From: an uncultured Flavobacteriales bacterium
GTDB lineage: Bacteria; Bacteroidota; Bacteroidia; Flavobacteriales_E; Vicingaceae
Assembly (NCBI GenBank): GCA_905479915.1
Contig: CAJQOH010000015.1
Coordinates: 124,001-188,000, forward strand
Length of the DNA stretch: 64,000 nucleotides
Direction of reading: 5' to 3'
Below, piece after piece: positions 24,318-33,515 of this stretch. A model generated the notes under the pieces. It was not told the origin of the DNA and did no database searches. It worked only from the letters and a program-made list of their open reading frames with translations. A program made the translations under genes and the position numbers. Positions within the stretch are counted from its first letter, which is position 1. The number at the start of each line of letters is the position of its first letter.

Positions 24318-25439
24318 CTAGTTATTTAGCATTACAGGCATTACTAGCATTAACACCTCTTCTGCCTCATCATTTTTCTCGCAAGGAGTTAAAATTCCAG
24401 CTCTATTAGATGCTGACATTGCAATATTTACATCATCAGATTCTAAATTAGATAACATCTCAATTAAAAACCTAGAGTTAAAACCTATCTCCATATCTTC
24501 TCCTTCATACTGACATGTTAATCTTTCATTTGCTTCATTTGCAAAATCTAAATCTTCAGCAGAAATATGCAATTCACTTCCAGTCATTTTTAAACGAACT
24601 TGGTGAGTTGTTTTATTTGAGAAAATAGAAACTCTTTTAATTGAGTTTAACAATCCATTTCTTCCAACTGTTAAACTATTAGGGTTTTCAGTAGGAATAA
24701 CAGCATTATAGTTTGGGTATTTTCCATCAATTAATCTACACTGCATTTTAGTTGATCCAAAAACAAACATAGCATTTGTTTCATTGTACTCAACTGTAAC
24801 AGATTCCCCAACATTTCCTAAAATTCCCTTCAATAACGTTAAAGGTTTTTTAGGCAAGATAAAAGATGCTCCTTTATCTCCTTTTAAATCTGCTCTTTTA
24901 TATTTCACCAATTTGTGAGCATCTGTTGCTACAAAAGTGATGTTATCATTGTTTATTTCAAAAAATACACCAGACATAACTGGTCTTAATTCATCATTAC
25001 CTGTAGCAAATAAAGTCTTGTTAATTGCATTCGATAAGATTGAAGCATCAGCATCAATTTTAGATGGCTTTTCTAACTTTGGTGTTTTAGGAAATTCTGT
25101 TCCGTCATGACCATTTAATTTATATTTTCCGTAATCTGAAGAAATTTCAATTCCGAAATTATTCATATCAATGGTGAACGTTAATGGTTGATCCGGAAAA
25201 GTCTTTAAAGTATCTAACAATAACTTTGCAGGAATAGCAATAACTCCATCCTCTTTTGCTTCAATAGATATTTTAGTAACCATTGTGGTTTCTAAATCTG
25301 AAGCAGTAATGCTTAATTCACCTTTTTTTATTTGAAACAAAAAATCATCTAAAATTGGCAATGTATTGTTAGAGTTTAATACTCCTCCAATTAATTGCAA
25401 CTTTTTTAATAAGATTTCACTTGATACTATAAATTTCAT
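24318..25439 (-). CDS. dnaN: DNA polymerase III sliding clamp (beta subunit)
   Basis: 373 residues, the standard length for three repeated clamp domains of ~120 residues. Seen: MKFIVSSEILLKKLQ start, FDIPLLD-like SKLLLDTLKTFP, ELRPVMSGVFFE (start of domain 2), FVATDAHKLVKY, CRLIDGKYPNY (end of domain 2) and the C-terminal EVLMLVMPVML, whose M-P-hydrophobic end forms part of the partner-binding pocket. As a ring dimer it tethers polymerase III to DNA. It is not next to dnaA or recF here, which is common in Bacteroidota. Confidence 0.96.
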   Translation of the reverse strand: MKFIVSSEILLKKLQLIGGVLNSNNTLPILDDFLFQIKKGELSITASDLETTMVTKISIEAKEDGVIAIPAKLLLDTLKTFPDQPLTFTIDMNNFGIEISSDYGKYKLNGHDGTEFPKTPKLEKPSKIDADASILSNAINKTLFATGNDELRPVMSGVFFEINNDNITFVATDAHKLVKYKRADLKGDKGASFILPKKPLTLLKGILGNVGESVTVEYNETNAMFVFGSTKMQCRLIDGKYPNYNAVIPTENPNSLTVGRNGLLNSIKRVSIFSNKTTHQVRLKMTGSELHISAEDLDFANEANERLTCQYEGEDMEIGFNSRFLIEMLSNLESDDVNIAMSASNRAGILTPCEKNDEAEEVLMLVMPVMLNN

Positions 25440-25477
25440 TCTTTTACCTTTATTAATTATCTCTACAATGAGGTTAA

Positions 25478-25485
25478 CAAATGTA
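25478..25485 (-). promoter_or_regulatory. -7 box for dnaN (TACATTTG)
   Basis: Exact TAnnTTTG, 38 nt before the dnaN ATG on the minus strand, downstream of the lon terminator, so dnaN appears to be its own unit. Confidence 0.5.
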
Positions 25486-25556
25486 ATTTTTTTTAGTACT
25501 GATTGCTCTTTTAATTTTTCAGAAATTATTAACAGTTGTTGATAGAAATTTATGGC

Positions 25557-25593
25557 ATAAAAAAGAGCTTAGAAAATCAACTTTTCTAAGCTC
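25557..25593 (-). terminator. Rho-independent terminator after lon
   Basis: Perfect 12-bp hairpin GAGCTTAGAAAA / TTTTCTAAGCTC with a 5-nt loop, followed on the minus strand by six T. It lies 22 nt past the lon stop. Confidence 0.9.
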
Positions 25594-25614
25594 CTCAAAA
25601 TATAATTTATAGGA

Positions 25615-28059
25615 TTAAGCTATCTTTAAAGCTTGTTTTACTTTCTGATTAGTTAATGCTAAATCAACTACTTCAATCATTGTTTTTACGTAATGAAAAG
25701 TTAATCCTTTTAAATATTTCTCATTAATTTCTTCAATATCTTTTCTATTGTCTTCTGATAAGATAATCTCTTTGATATTTGCTCGTTTTGCTGCTAAAAT
25801 CTTTTCTTTAATTCCTCCAACAGGTAAAACTCTTCCTCTTAAAGTAATTTCTCCAGTCATAGCTATATTACTTTTAACTTTTCTCTGAGTAAATGAAGAC
25901 GCTAAAGAAGTTAACATGGTAATACCTGCGGAAGGCCCGTCTTTTGGTGTTGCTCCTTCAGGGACATGCACATGGATATCCCATTTATCAAATATTTCTG
26001 GTTTCAACCCAAGCATACCAGCATGAGATTTTAAATAAGCCAAAGCAATTACTGCCGACTCCTTCATTACATCACCTAAATTTCCTGTTAAGGTCAATTT
26101 TCCTTTTCCTTGACTTAAACTTGATTCTATAAATAAAATATCTCCTCCAACAGACGTCCAAGCCAAACCAGTTACTACACCAGCTACTTCATTTCCTTGA
26201 TACTTGTCTTTAGAATGTCCAGGACCAAGTATACTCAGCAATTGTTCTTCAGAAATTTTAGCATCAAATGGCTCTTCCATCGCAATATGCTTGGCTACAT
26301 TCCGAACAATTTTAGCTATTTTTTTCTCCAACAACCTCACTCCCGACTCACGTGTGTAATCAGTAATTATTTTTTCAATTACTTTTTTAGATAAATTTAA
26401 ATGCGCTTTTTTCAACCCATGATTCTCTAACATTTTAGGAATTAAGTGCTTATTAGCTATTTCTATCTTTTCCTCTACAGTATAACCAGTTATCTCAATT
26501 ATCTCCATTCTATCCCTTAAAGCTGGCTGAATTGTAGACAATGAATTTGCAGTAGCTACAAAAAGGATTTTAGACAAATCATAATCCAGTTCTAAAAAGT
26601 TATCGTAAAAATTTTCATTTTGTTCTGGATCCAACACCTCTAGTAATGCAGAAGATGGGTCACCTTGATGACTCGAACCTAACTTATCTACCTCATCCAA
26701 TACATATACAGGATTAGATGAATTTACTTTTTTAATATTCTGAACAACTCTTCCTGGCATTGCTCCAATATATGTCTTTCTGTGCCCTCTAATTTCTGCT
26801 TCATCTCTAACTCCCCCTAAAGACATTCTTACATACTTTCTATCCAATGCTTCAGCTATAGATTTCCCTAAAGAAGTTTTACCAACTCCTGGAGGTCCAT
26901 ACAAACATAAAATCGGAGATTTCATATCTCCTTTCAGTTTCAATACAGCCAAATATTCAATAATTCTCTCTTTAACTTTTTCTAAACCAAAGTGATCTTT
27001 ATCTAAAATCTTTTGAGCTCTTTTAAGATCAAAATTATCTTTAGTATAATCTCCCCAAGGCAATTCAATTAACGTTTCTAAATAGTTTAATTGAACAGAA
27101 TACTCAGCAGATTGAGGATTTAAACGTTGAAACTTCTGCAATTCTTTTTCAAATCTCTCTGCAACAGTCTTATTCCATTTCTTTTTCTTCGCTTTAGCTT
27201 TAAACTCTTCAATCTCTTGCTCTTGAGGATCTCCACCCAGCTCCTCTTGAATTTGTTTTATTTGTTGATTTAAAAAATACTCTCTCTGTTGTTGATCTAA
27301 ATCCGTTCTAACTTTAGATTGTATATCATTTTTCAACTCCAATAGTTGAAGCTCTTTTGTTAAATGTTCCAATAAAGAGTTTGCTCTTTCATTTAATTCT
27401 GGTGTTTCTAACAAACTTTGTTTTGTAGGAACATCAGCCTTCATATTAGAAGCAATAAAGTTGATTAAGAACGTAGGACTTTCTATATTCTTTATGGCAA
27501 AAGTTGCTTCTGTTGGAATAGTTGGCGATTGTTCAATAATCTGAGATGCTAAATCCTTAATTGAAGAAACTAGAGCGTCAAAACCTTTTCCTGATGGCTT
27601 TTGAAGCTGATTAAACGCTTCTATTTTAGCTCTTAAATAAGGTTCTTTCTGTGTATATTCTTTAGTCTTAAAACGTTTTTTACCCTGAATGATAACAGTA
27701 ATATTTCCGTCAGGCATTTTTAACATCTTAAGGATATGAGCTATTGTTCCAACAGTATTTAAATCCTCTTCTTTTGGATCTTCAACCTCATCATTCTTTT
27801 GAGATACAACCCCTAAAGTTTTATCTCCTTTATATGCTTCTTGAATTAATTTAATAGACTTATCTCTACCAACAGTAATTGGAATAACCACTCCTGGAAA
27901 TAAAACGGTATTTCTTAAAGGTAAAATTGGCAATTCATCTGGAGTATCCTCTGCATTAATTTGCTCCTCATCATCTGGAGATAACAATGGAATAAACTCT
28001 GCATCTTCATCCAATACATTACTTATCATTATGTTATCCATATCAAAACTATCTTTCAT
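25615..28059 (-). CDS. lon: ATP-dependent protease La (Lon)
   Basis: 814 residues, full length. Domains: LON substrate-binding domain (about 40-240, [14 protein letters not shown]), helical linker with [23 protein letters not shown]+ module (Walker [10 protein letters not shown] near 385; Walker [11 protein letters not shown] near 447), and the peptidase domain with Ser710 in KDGPSAGIT and Lys753 in GIKEK, the catalytic dyad. It degrades damaged and some regulatory proteins in the cytoplasm as a hexamer. Monocistronic by its terminator; its leader (28060-28202) holds two inverted repeats. Confidence 0.96.
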   Translation of the reverse strand: MKDSFDMDNIMISNVLDEDAEFIPLLSPDDEEQINAEDTPDELPILPLRNTVLFPGVVIPITVGRDKSIKLIQEAYKGDKTLGVVSQKNDEVEDPKEEDLNTVGTIAHILKMLKMPDGNITVIIQGKKRFKTKEYTQKEPYLRAKIEAFNQLQKPSGKGFDALVSSIKDLASQIIEQSPTIPTEATFAIKNIESPTFLINFIASNMKADVPTKQSLLETPELNERANSLLEHLTKELQLLELKNDIQSKVRTDLDQQQREYFLNQQIKQIQEELGGDPQEQEIEEFKAKAKKKKWNKTVAERFEKELQKFQRLNPQSAEYSVQLNYLETLIELPWGDYTKDNFDLKRAQKILDKDHFGLEKVKERIIEYLAVLKLKGDMKSPILCLYGPPGVGKTSLGKSIAEALDRKYVRMSLGGVRDEAEIRGHRKTYIGAMPGRVVQNIKKVNSSNPVYVLDEVDKLGSSHQGDPSSALLEVLDPEQNENFYDNFLELDYDLSKILFVATANSLSTIQPALRDRMEIIEITGYTVEEKIEIANKHLIPKMLENHGLKKAHLNLSKKVIEKIITDYTRESGVRLLEKKIAKIVRNVAKHIAMEEPFDAKISEEQLLSILGPGHSKDKYQGNEVAGVVTGLAWTSVGGDILFIESSLSQGKGKLTLTGNLGDVMKESAVIALAYLKSHAGMLGLKPEIFDKWDIHVHVPEGATPKDGPSAGITMLTSLASSFTQRKVKSNIAMTGEITLRGRVLPVGGIKEKILAAKRANIKEIILSEDNRKDIEEINEKYLKGLTFHYVKTMIEVVDLALTNQKVKQALKIA

Positions 28060-28085
28060 AACTAATCTGTCTATTTTTTTTATTT

Positions 28086-28145
28086 GAAGGCAAAACCTTC
28101 AAGTCATAATGACAGCTATTTTAGATTAAATCATAAATTAGCTGT
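28086..28145. repeat. Inverted repeats between the GlmU-like gene and lon
   Basis: GAAGG-CAAAA-CCTTC at 28086-28100 and a longer imperfect pair ACAGCTATTTTA / TAAATTAGCTGT at 28112-28145. They lie downstream of the GlmU-like gene and upstream of lon on the minus strand, and could be a terminator or part of the lon leader. No clean T run was found. Confidence 0.4.
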
Positions 28146-28202
28146 ATGCCCCTTCTATTTCAAGAGCCGTGCCATTACTTTATAACTGAAATTTTGGCGG
28201 AA

Positions 28203-29387
28203 TTATTCGCGAAATCTGCTTGTCATCTCAAAAATGGCAGTCAAAATTGATTTGTCCTCATTGGTTAATTCAATCCCTCTTCTTTCCATTACTTTTTCTG
28301 CTACCTCAAACATTTTATCCAATCGATACTCAGTAAAACCTTCTGATCCTCCCCAATTGTAAGATGAAATAAACTTAGTAGGAAATCCACTTCCAAATAC
28401 ATTTGCTGAGACCCCTACAACTGTACCCGTATTAAACATAGTATTAATACCACACTTTGCATGATCTCCCATTATTAAACCACAAAACTGTAATCCTGAA
28501 CGCTCTAATTTTTCAGAAGAATAAGACCATAATTTCACTTCACCATAATTATTTTTAAGGTTAGAAGTATTGGTGTCAGCTCCTAAATTACACCATTCTC
28601 CTATTACAGAATTTCCTAAAAATCCATCATGTCCTTTATTGGAGTAATCTTGAATTACAGAATTGTTTACTTCTCCTCCAACTTTAGAAAACCTACCCAC
28701 AGTTGTTGGCCCATAAATTTTAGCTCCCATTTTTAAAGCTGAACTTTCACACATCGCAAATGGCCCTCTAACCATACTACCCTCCATTATTTCAGCATTC
28801 TTACCTATATATATTGGACCATTTGTACTGCTTAAGATAGACGCCTCTACCTTAGCTCCTTCTTCAATAAAAACTTGATTTCCAATAATAGTATTGGTAG
28901 CGCTAATATTTGCTGATTGTCTCCCTTCGGTTAACAATTTATAATCCTGTTCTATTGCCAAACCATTTTTCGAAAAAATAGCCGTAATAGCATCTAAAAA
29001 AATTGGTTCTTCCTGACTCCAACTTACTTGCTCAAACGATTTAGCTTTAAAATCAGAAACATTTAATTTTCCAGCAATCATATCTTCACCCATATATAAG
29101 GCTTGATTAGGTTTAAGCGTATTTACAATACACTCAACCAATTCTTTGGTTGGAAAATAACGGGCGTTAATAAAACAGTTTTCTAACTGCTCTTCAAATT
29201 TAAATTTAGTTTGTAAATACTCTTCTGTAAAATAAGATACTGAATAATCTATCTTTTCTAAATCAAAATACTTTTTCCATTTTTCTTCAATTGTTAGTAT
29301 ACCAACACGAATTTTTGCAATTGGTTTAGTATAAACAAGCGGTAAAAAATCTACTCGCTTCTTATCATCAAAAAAAATAACATTCAT
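28203..29387 (-). CDS. GlmU-family sugar nucleotidyltransferase-like protein
   Basis: 394 residues. The N-terminal ~170 residues are a degenerate nucleotidyltransferase-type domain (FFDDKKRVDFLPLVYTKPIAKIRVGIL; the GxGxR nucleotide loop is absent). The C-terminal half is a left-handed beta-helix of hexapeptide repeats (IGNQVFIEEGAKVEASIL, IYIGKNAEIMEGSMVRGP, then GEWCNLGADTNTSNLK and FGSGFP). Bacteroidota carry this GlmU-like protein besides true GlmU; transferase activity on a sugar phosphate is likely but its substrate is not known. Cytoplasmic. Downstream of rpmE2 but separated from it by a terminator. Confidence 0.8.
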   Translation of the reverse strand: MNVIFFDDKKRVDFLPLVYTKPIAKIRVGILTIEEKWKKYFDLEKIDYSVSYFTEEYLQTKFKFEEQLENCFINARYFPTKELVECIVNTLKPNQALYMGEDMIAGKLNVSDFKAKSFEQVSWSQEEPIFLDAITAIFSKNGLAIEQDYKLLTEGRQSANISATNTIIGNQVFIEEGAKVEASILSSTNGPIYIGKNAEIMEGSMVRGPFAMCESSALKMGAKIYGPTTVGRFSKVGGEVNNSVIQDYSNKGHDGFLGNSVIGEWCNLGADTNTSNLKNNYGEVKLWSYSSEKLERSGLQFCGLIMGDHAKCGINTMFNTGTVVGVSANVFGSGFPTKFISSYNWGGSEGFTEYRLDKMFEVAEKVMERRGIELTNEDKSILTAIFEMTSRFRE

Positions 29388-29411
29388 AAACTAAAATTAT
29401 TCTACTAAAAT

Positions 29412-29443
29412 AAAAAAGTCCTAGCTAAAGAGCTAGGACTTTT
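29412..29443 (-). terminator. Rho-independent terminator after rpmE2
   Basis: Perfect 13-bp hairpin AAAAGTCCTAGCT / AGCTAGGACTTTT with loop of four, followed by TT-A-TTTT on the minus strand. It separates rpmE2 from the GlmU-like gene. Confidence 0.92.
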
Positions 29444-29465
29444 AAGAAATATTATATGTTTCTTT

Positions 29466-29720
29466 TTATTTTTTATGCTTAGCGTAACGGTTCTTGAATT
29501 TATCAATTCTACCAGCTGTATCAACTAATGTCATTTTACCAGTATAAAACGGATGAGACTTAGAAGAAACCTCTAACTTAATTAATGGATACTCATTACC
29601 ATCTTCCCATTTCACAGTCTCACTAGATGGAGCTGCAGATTTAGTTAAAAATGACTCATCAACAGACATGTCTTTAAACACTACTAATCTATATTCTTCT
29701 GGGTGTATATCTTTTTTCAT
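29466..29720 (-). CDS. rpmE2: 50S ribosomal protein L31 type B (zinc-free)
   Basis: 84 residues. Starts [18 protein letters not shown], then SHPFYTG and the C-terminal [18 protein letters not shown], all typical of L31. It has none of the four cysteines of the zinc-binding form, so it is the C-minus (type B) paralogue, which in many bacteria takes over when zinc is scarce. Only this copy is in the window, so it may be the sole L31 here. Single gene between its own promoter-like box and terminator. Confidence 0.95.
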   Translation of the reverse strand: MKKDIHPEEYRLVVFKDMSVDESFLTKSAAPSSETVKWEDGNEYPLIKLEVSSKSHPFYTGKMTLVDTAGRIDKFKNRYAKHKK

Positions 29721-29757
29721 CTTTGTATTTTTTATTCTATTCCTTTAAAAACGGATG

Positions 29758-29765
29758 CAAATGTA
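29758..29765 (-). promoter_or_regulatory. -7 box for rpmE2 (TACATTTG)
   Basis: Exact TAnnTTTG on the minus strand, 37 nt before the rpmE2 ATG. No Zur-type palindrome was recognised. Confidence 0.5.
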
Positions 29766-29878
29766 ATCTTTTTTATTGAAATACAACCCCATCATTAAAA
29801 ACATTTTTTTCGTCTTGCTAAACTCTTTTTTATTCGCAATTTTACACCTTTAATCCCAATACAGTCCAATAGTAAGCA

Positions 29879-31126
29879 ATGTATCTTAGATTCATCCTAA
29901 CAAGTATCATTATCATTCTAAGCATAGATATCTATTATTATAGAGCTTTAAATAGAACTACAAAAACACTCCCATCTCTACCTAAAAATATTCTAAAAAT
30001 TTCTTATTGGCTATTTACTGTATTTACAATAGGGTTTATGTTTTACGCAGCTTCTTTTTTTATTGATAAAACTCCTCCTCCTAAATTTGCCAGAACATAT
30101 ATTATGGGTGTTCTTTTAATAATTGCACTTTCAAAACTAATTGGTTCCGTATTTCTTATTATTTATGATCTTACCAAATTTATAATTTGGGTGATTAGAA
30201 AATCTAAACAAACTACTCCAACTGATAAAATCAATGGAATATCCAGAATAGATTTTTTAAAAAAGACAGCATTAATAGCATCTATTATTCCTTTTAGTAC
30301 CTTAATGTTTGGAGTACTAAAATCTGCTTTTGACTATACAATACATCGTCAAAAATTAAAAATACCCAACTTACCGAATACTTTTAAAGGGCTTAAAATT
30401 GTTCAAATTTCCGATATACATTCAGGGAGTTTTATATCCACAGACCCTCTTGAAAAAGCAATTAAACTAATTAAAGAACAGAAACCTGATATCGTTTTTT
30501 TTACCGGAGATTTGGTGAATGAAATCACAGAAGAAGCTTTACCTTTTATTGATACATTAAAGAAAATTACTGCCCCTATGGGTGTTTATTCTATTCTAGG
30601 AAATCATGATTATGGTGATTATTTTTATAAGAAAGAAGATACCAAAGGAAAAGAACATAACTATGAACTAATGAAATCCGTTCATAAAGAATTGGGATGG
30701 AAACTTTTGTTAAACGAAAATCACATTTTAGAAAAGGACAATGAACGGCTAGCTATTTTAGGTGTTGAAAATTGGGGGAGCGAACTTCGTTTTCCAAAAT
30801 ATGGAGATATTGACAAAGCCAAAAATGGCTGCTTAGATACTGATGTTAAATTGTTATTAAGCCATGATCCAACTCACTGGGATGCACATGTTTTACCCAA
30901 TCATCCTGATATAGCTGCAACATTTTCTGGGCACACGCATGGAATGCAATTTGGGGTAGAAATTCCAGGGTTTAAATGGAGTCCCTCACAATACATTTAT
31001 AAGAATTGGGCAGGGTTGTATGAACAAAATAAGCAACAACTATATGTTAACCGTGGTTTAGGTTTTATTGGATATCCGGGTAGAGTTGGTATCTTGCCCG
31101 AAATTACTGTTATAGAAATTTCTTAG
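29879..31126 (+). CDS. Membrane-anchored metallophosphoesterase (YkuE/YaeI-like)
   Basis: 415 residues. Three or four membrane helices lie in the first ~150 residues. The calcineurin-like domain follows, with the full motif set: QISDIHSG (Asp179, His181), FFTGDLVNE, ILGNHDYGDY, LLSHDPTHWD and FSGHTHGMQFG. This matches the TM-anchored phosphoesterase group that includes YaeI/YkuE, some of which act on UDP-lipid or peptidoglycan precursors. The catalytic domain probably faces the periplasm after an odd number of helices, but topology is not certain. The next gene starts 1 nt after its stop, so they form an operon. Confidence 0.88.
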   Translation: MYLRFILTSIIIILSIDIYYYRALNRTTKTLPSLPKNILKISYWLFTVFTIGFMFYAASFFIDKTPPPKFARTYIMGVLLIIALSKLIGSVFLIIYDLTKFIIWVIRKSKQTTPTDKINGISRIDFLKKTALIASIIPFSTLMFGVLKSAFDYTIHRQKLKIPNLPNTFKGLKIVQISDIHSGSFISTDPLEKAIKLIKEQKPDIVFFTGDLVNEITEEALPFIDTLKKITAPMGVYSILGNHDYGDYFYKKEDTKGKEHNYELMKSVHKELGWKLLLNENHILEKDNERLAILGVENWGSELRFPKYGDIDKAKNGCLDTDVKLLLSHDPTHWDAHVLPNHPDIAATFSGHTHGMQFGVEIPGFKWSPSQYIYKNWAGLYEQNKQQLYVNRGLGFIGYPGRVGILPEITVIEIS

Positions 31127-31127
31127 T

Positions 31128-32021
31128 ATGAAAAATATATTTCTCTCTCTTCTCTTTTCTCTTTTCTCTTTCCTCTCTTTTTCTCAGGACTATGTGGATT
31201 TAGCTCGTTTTCATTATAGCAATACTCCGCAAAATACTTTTGATAGTATTGGGGGAACAACCAATGTAGAAGATTTTGGATTAGATGTTACTTTACCTAT
31301 ACAACTAAATGATAGTAATGCCATTTTAACTGGTTTTAATATCGATCAAATTAAAACACAATTTCATCCAAACGACCATTTCAGAACTGTTTCTACCATA
31401 AACATAAAATTAGGGTACAATAAAAAACATGGACAAAAATGGAGCGGAACTTATATGCTTTTACCTAAAATCGCTTCAGATTTTAAAAACATTACAAACA
31501 AGGATTTTCAATTTGGTGCTTTGATTTTAATGAAATATAGCAAAAAAGAAAACCTTAAATATAATGTTGGTGCTTATTATAATGGTGAATTATTTGGTCC
31601 TTTTGTAGTTCCATTACTTGGTGTGTACTACAAGAGCAAAAATGAAAAGTTTGAGGCTAACCTTACTTTACCAATTTGGGCAGATGTAAATTACAAACTC
31701 AACAATTTTATGAAAGTCGGTGCAAATTTTGCTGCTTTTGTAAGAAGTTATCATTTAAGTGAGAATGCTGCTTATGTAGTTAAAAAGTCTAACGACATAT
31801 TTGGCTACCTTCAATTTAACCTTACTAAAAGTATTTTACTACAAACTAAAACAGGATACACTATTGGCAGAAGCTATAAAGTTTATAACGATAATGATAA
31901 AGCTGATTTTGGTTTTTCTGCTTTTAGATTTGGGGATGACCGAACAGTTCTCAATCCTACATTTAGGGATGGTTTAGTTTTTAAAGCAAGGTTAATTTAT
32001 AGGTTTCATATCGAAAAATAA
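31128..32021 (+). CDS. Outer-membrane beta-barrel protein (DUF6268-like)
   Basis: 297 residues. A signal peptide (1-19, SLFSFLSFS-Q) precedes many alternating polar/hydrophobic beta strands (KWSGTYMLLPKIASDF, FEANLTLPIWADVNYKL, SILLQTKTGYTIGRSYKVY) and an end strand LVFKARLIYRFHI. This is the look of an outer-membrane barrel; the DUF6268 family, common in Bacteroidota, fits best. It follows the metallophosphoesterase after one base, so the two may share an envelope role. Function unknown. Confidence 0.7.
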   Translation: MKNIFLSLLFSLFSFLSFSQDYVDLARFHYSNTPQNTFDSIGGTTNVEDFGLDVTLPIQLNDSNAILTGFNIDQIKTQFHPNDHFRTVSTINIKLGYNKKHGQKWSGTYMLLPKIASDFKNITNKDFQFGALILMKYSKKENLKYNVGAYYNGELFGPFVVPLLGVYYKSKNEKFEANLTLPIWADVNYKLNNFMKVGANFAAFVRSYHLSENAAYVVKKSNDIFGYLQFNLTKSILLQTKTGYTIGRSYKVYNDNDKADFGFSAFRFGDDRTVLNPTFRDGLVFKARLIYRFHIEK

Positions 32022-32091
32022 ACTGAATTTTATTACCATTAAACAATATTAAAATTTGCTATTGAACATGTAGTACTTAATTAAAAGTCAA

Positions 32092-32953
32092 ATGGATAAT
32101 AAAACAGAACTATACTCTTCTCAAGAGACTAATCAACTACAAAAATACAATACTGAAAGGCTCAACAGCTCCGCACCACTTGGATTAAGAGCTACAGATC
32201 ACAAGGTTGATCAATTCATTTCTGAAGGCATCGAAATGAAAAAAGATGGTGACAATATCTTAATCAACTATTCAATTAATAATTTACCTTTCACTTTTTC
32301 CCTTCGTAAAAACTCTTCTGATTTTCTTGTCTTTAGCCAGATCATTCAAAACAAAGAGTATCAAGAAATAATTAACATCTTTCAGAACAACAAAATTCCA
32401 TTTACTACTATTCTTGATGCTGGGGCTAACATTGGTTTAACAAGTATTTTCTTTAAGGCTTTCTTTCCTCAAACTAAAATTATTGCCTTAGAACCTAATA
32501 GCAGTAACTTTACTACATTAAATAAGAACCTAATCAATAACAATTATAACGACATAATTGCATTAAAAAAAGGGCTATGGGGGCATAGCACATTCTTAAG
32601 TGCAGATCACTCATTTAGGGATGGTCTTAATTGGGCATTTAGATTAACTGAAACTGAAAACAAAAAAGACAATTCATTTGAAGCTCTATCTGTAACCGAC
32701 ATAATCAAGAACTATGATCTAAATACTATTGATTTTCTAAAATTGACATTGAAGGTGGTGAAGTATCAGTCTTCAACCCTGAATCAAATTTGGAGTGGTT
32801 AAAAAAGTAAGAGTGGTAGCCTTAGAAATTCATGACGAATTTAACTGTAGAACAAACATTCAAAATATACTGACAAAGTATGGCTTTGATTATACAAATT
32901 CTGGAGAACTTACAATCGGAATAAATAAAAACTTAATCTCAAAAACAGTATAA
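32092..32953 (+). pseudogene. FkbM-family methyltransferase, two frameshifts
   Basis: The first frame (to 32802) encodes an FkbM-type SAM methyltransferase: TILDAGANIGLTS (SAM-binding loop), IALEPNSSN (acidic end of beta-2). The family motif DxxKIDIEGGE should follow, but at 32739-32742 one A is missing from a run and the reading shifts. Restoring it gives DFLKIDIEGGEVSVFNPES. A second missing A in the run 32801-32806 again shifts the frame; restoring it gives VRVVALEIHDEFN and a sensible C-terminus ending ISKTV at 32953. Both lesions are single-A losses in A runs, so a sequencing error is as likely as a real pseudogene. The substrate would be a glycan or peptide hydroxyl. No operon partners. 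Confidence 0.82.
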
Positions 32954-33010
32954 TTAAAATCAACTCCAAGACAAAAACCTTCAATTATTATAGCCTATAA
33001 TAGTTTTCAG

Positions 33011-33018
33011 TATTTTTG
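33011..33018 (+). promoter_or_regulatory. -7 box for coaD (TATTTTTG)
   Basis: Exact TAnnTTTG, 20 nt before the coaD ATG. Confidence 0.45.
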
Positions 33019-33038
33019 TCGTAATTAATTTAATTACC

Positions 33039-33503
33039 ATGAAAATTGCAGTTTTCCCAGGTTCGTTCGATCCAATTACTATTGGCCATCAAGATATTAT
33101 AGAAAGGGCTTTGCCTCTTTTTGATAAAATAGTTATTGGAATTGGAATAAACTCTGCAAAAAAATATCACTTTACTTTAGAACAAAGAACTGATTTTATC
33201 GAACTATCTTTTAAAAACAATCCTAAAGTAGAAGTTAAAACATACAATGGTTTAACAATCGATTTCTGCAAATCAATTCATGCTAGCTATATTTTAAGAG
33301 GTATTAGAAATAGTAATGATTATATGTATGAAAACTCTATTGCTCAAATGAATAAAGCAATGGAAAATCATATTGAAACCATATTTATGCCTACAATACC
33401 AGCTCTCTCTGCAATAAATTCTACAATTGTACGTGATATATTAATTAATAATGGGGATGCAAGCCAATTCGTTCCCGCAGAAATTAGAGACAAAATCATA
33501 TAA
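33039..33503 (+). CDS. coaD: Phosphopantetheine adenylyltransferase
   Basis: 154 residues, standard length. PGSFDPITIGH carries the T-x-G-H nucleotidyl-transfer motif with His17. RGIRNSNDYMYE and the FMPTIPALSAINSTIVRDI segment (equivalent to the S-S-T-x-V-R motif of the family) complete the ATP site. It transfers AMP to 4'-phosphopantetheine to give dephospho-CoA in CoA synthesis, as a hexamer in the cytoplasm. The TlpA-like gene begins 12 nt after its stop and is likely co-transcribed. Confidence 0.95.
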   Translation: MKIAVFPGSFDPITIGHQDIIERALPLFDKIVIGIGINSAKKYHFTLEQRTDFIELSFKNNPKVEVKTYNGLTIDFCKSIHASYILRGIRNSNDYMYENSIAQMNKAMENHIETIFMPTIPALSAINSTIVRDILINNGDASQFVPAEIRDKII

Positions 33504-33515
33504 GAAATCAATACT

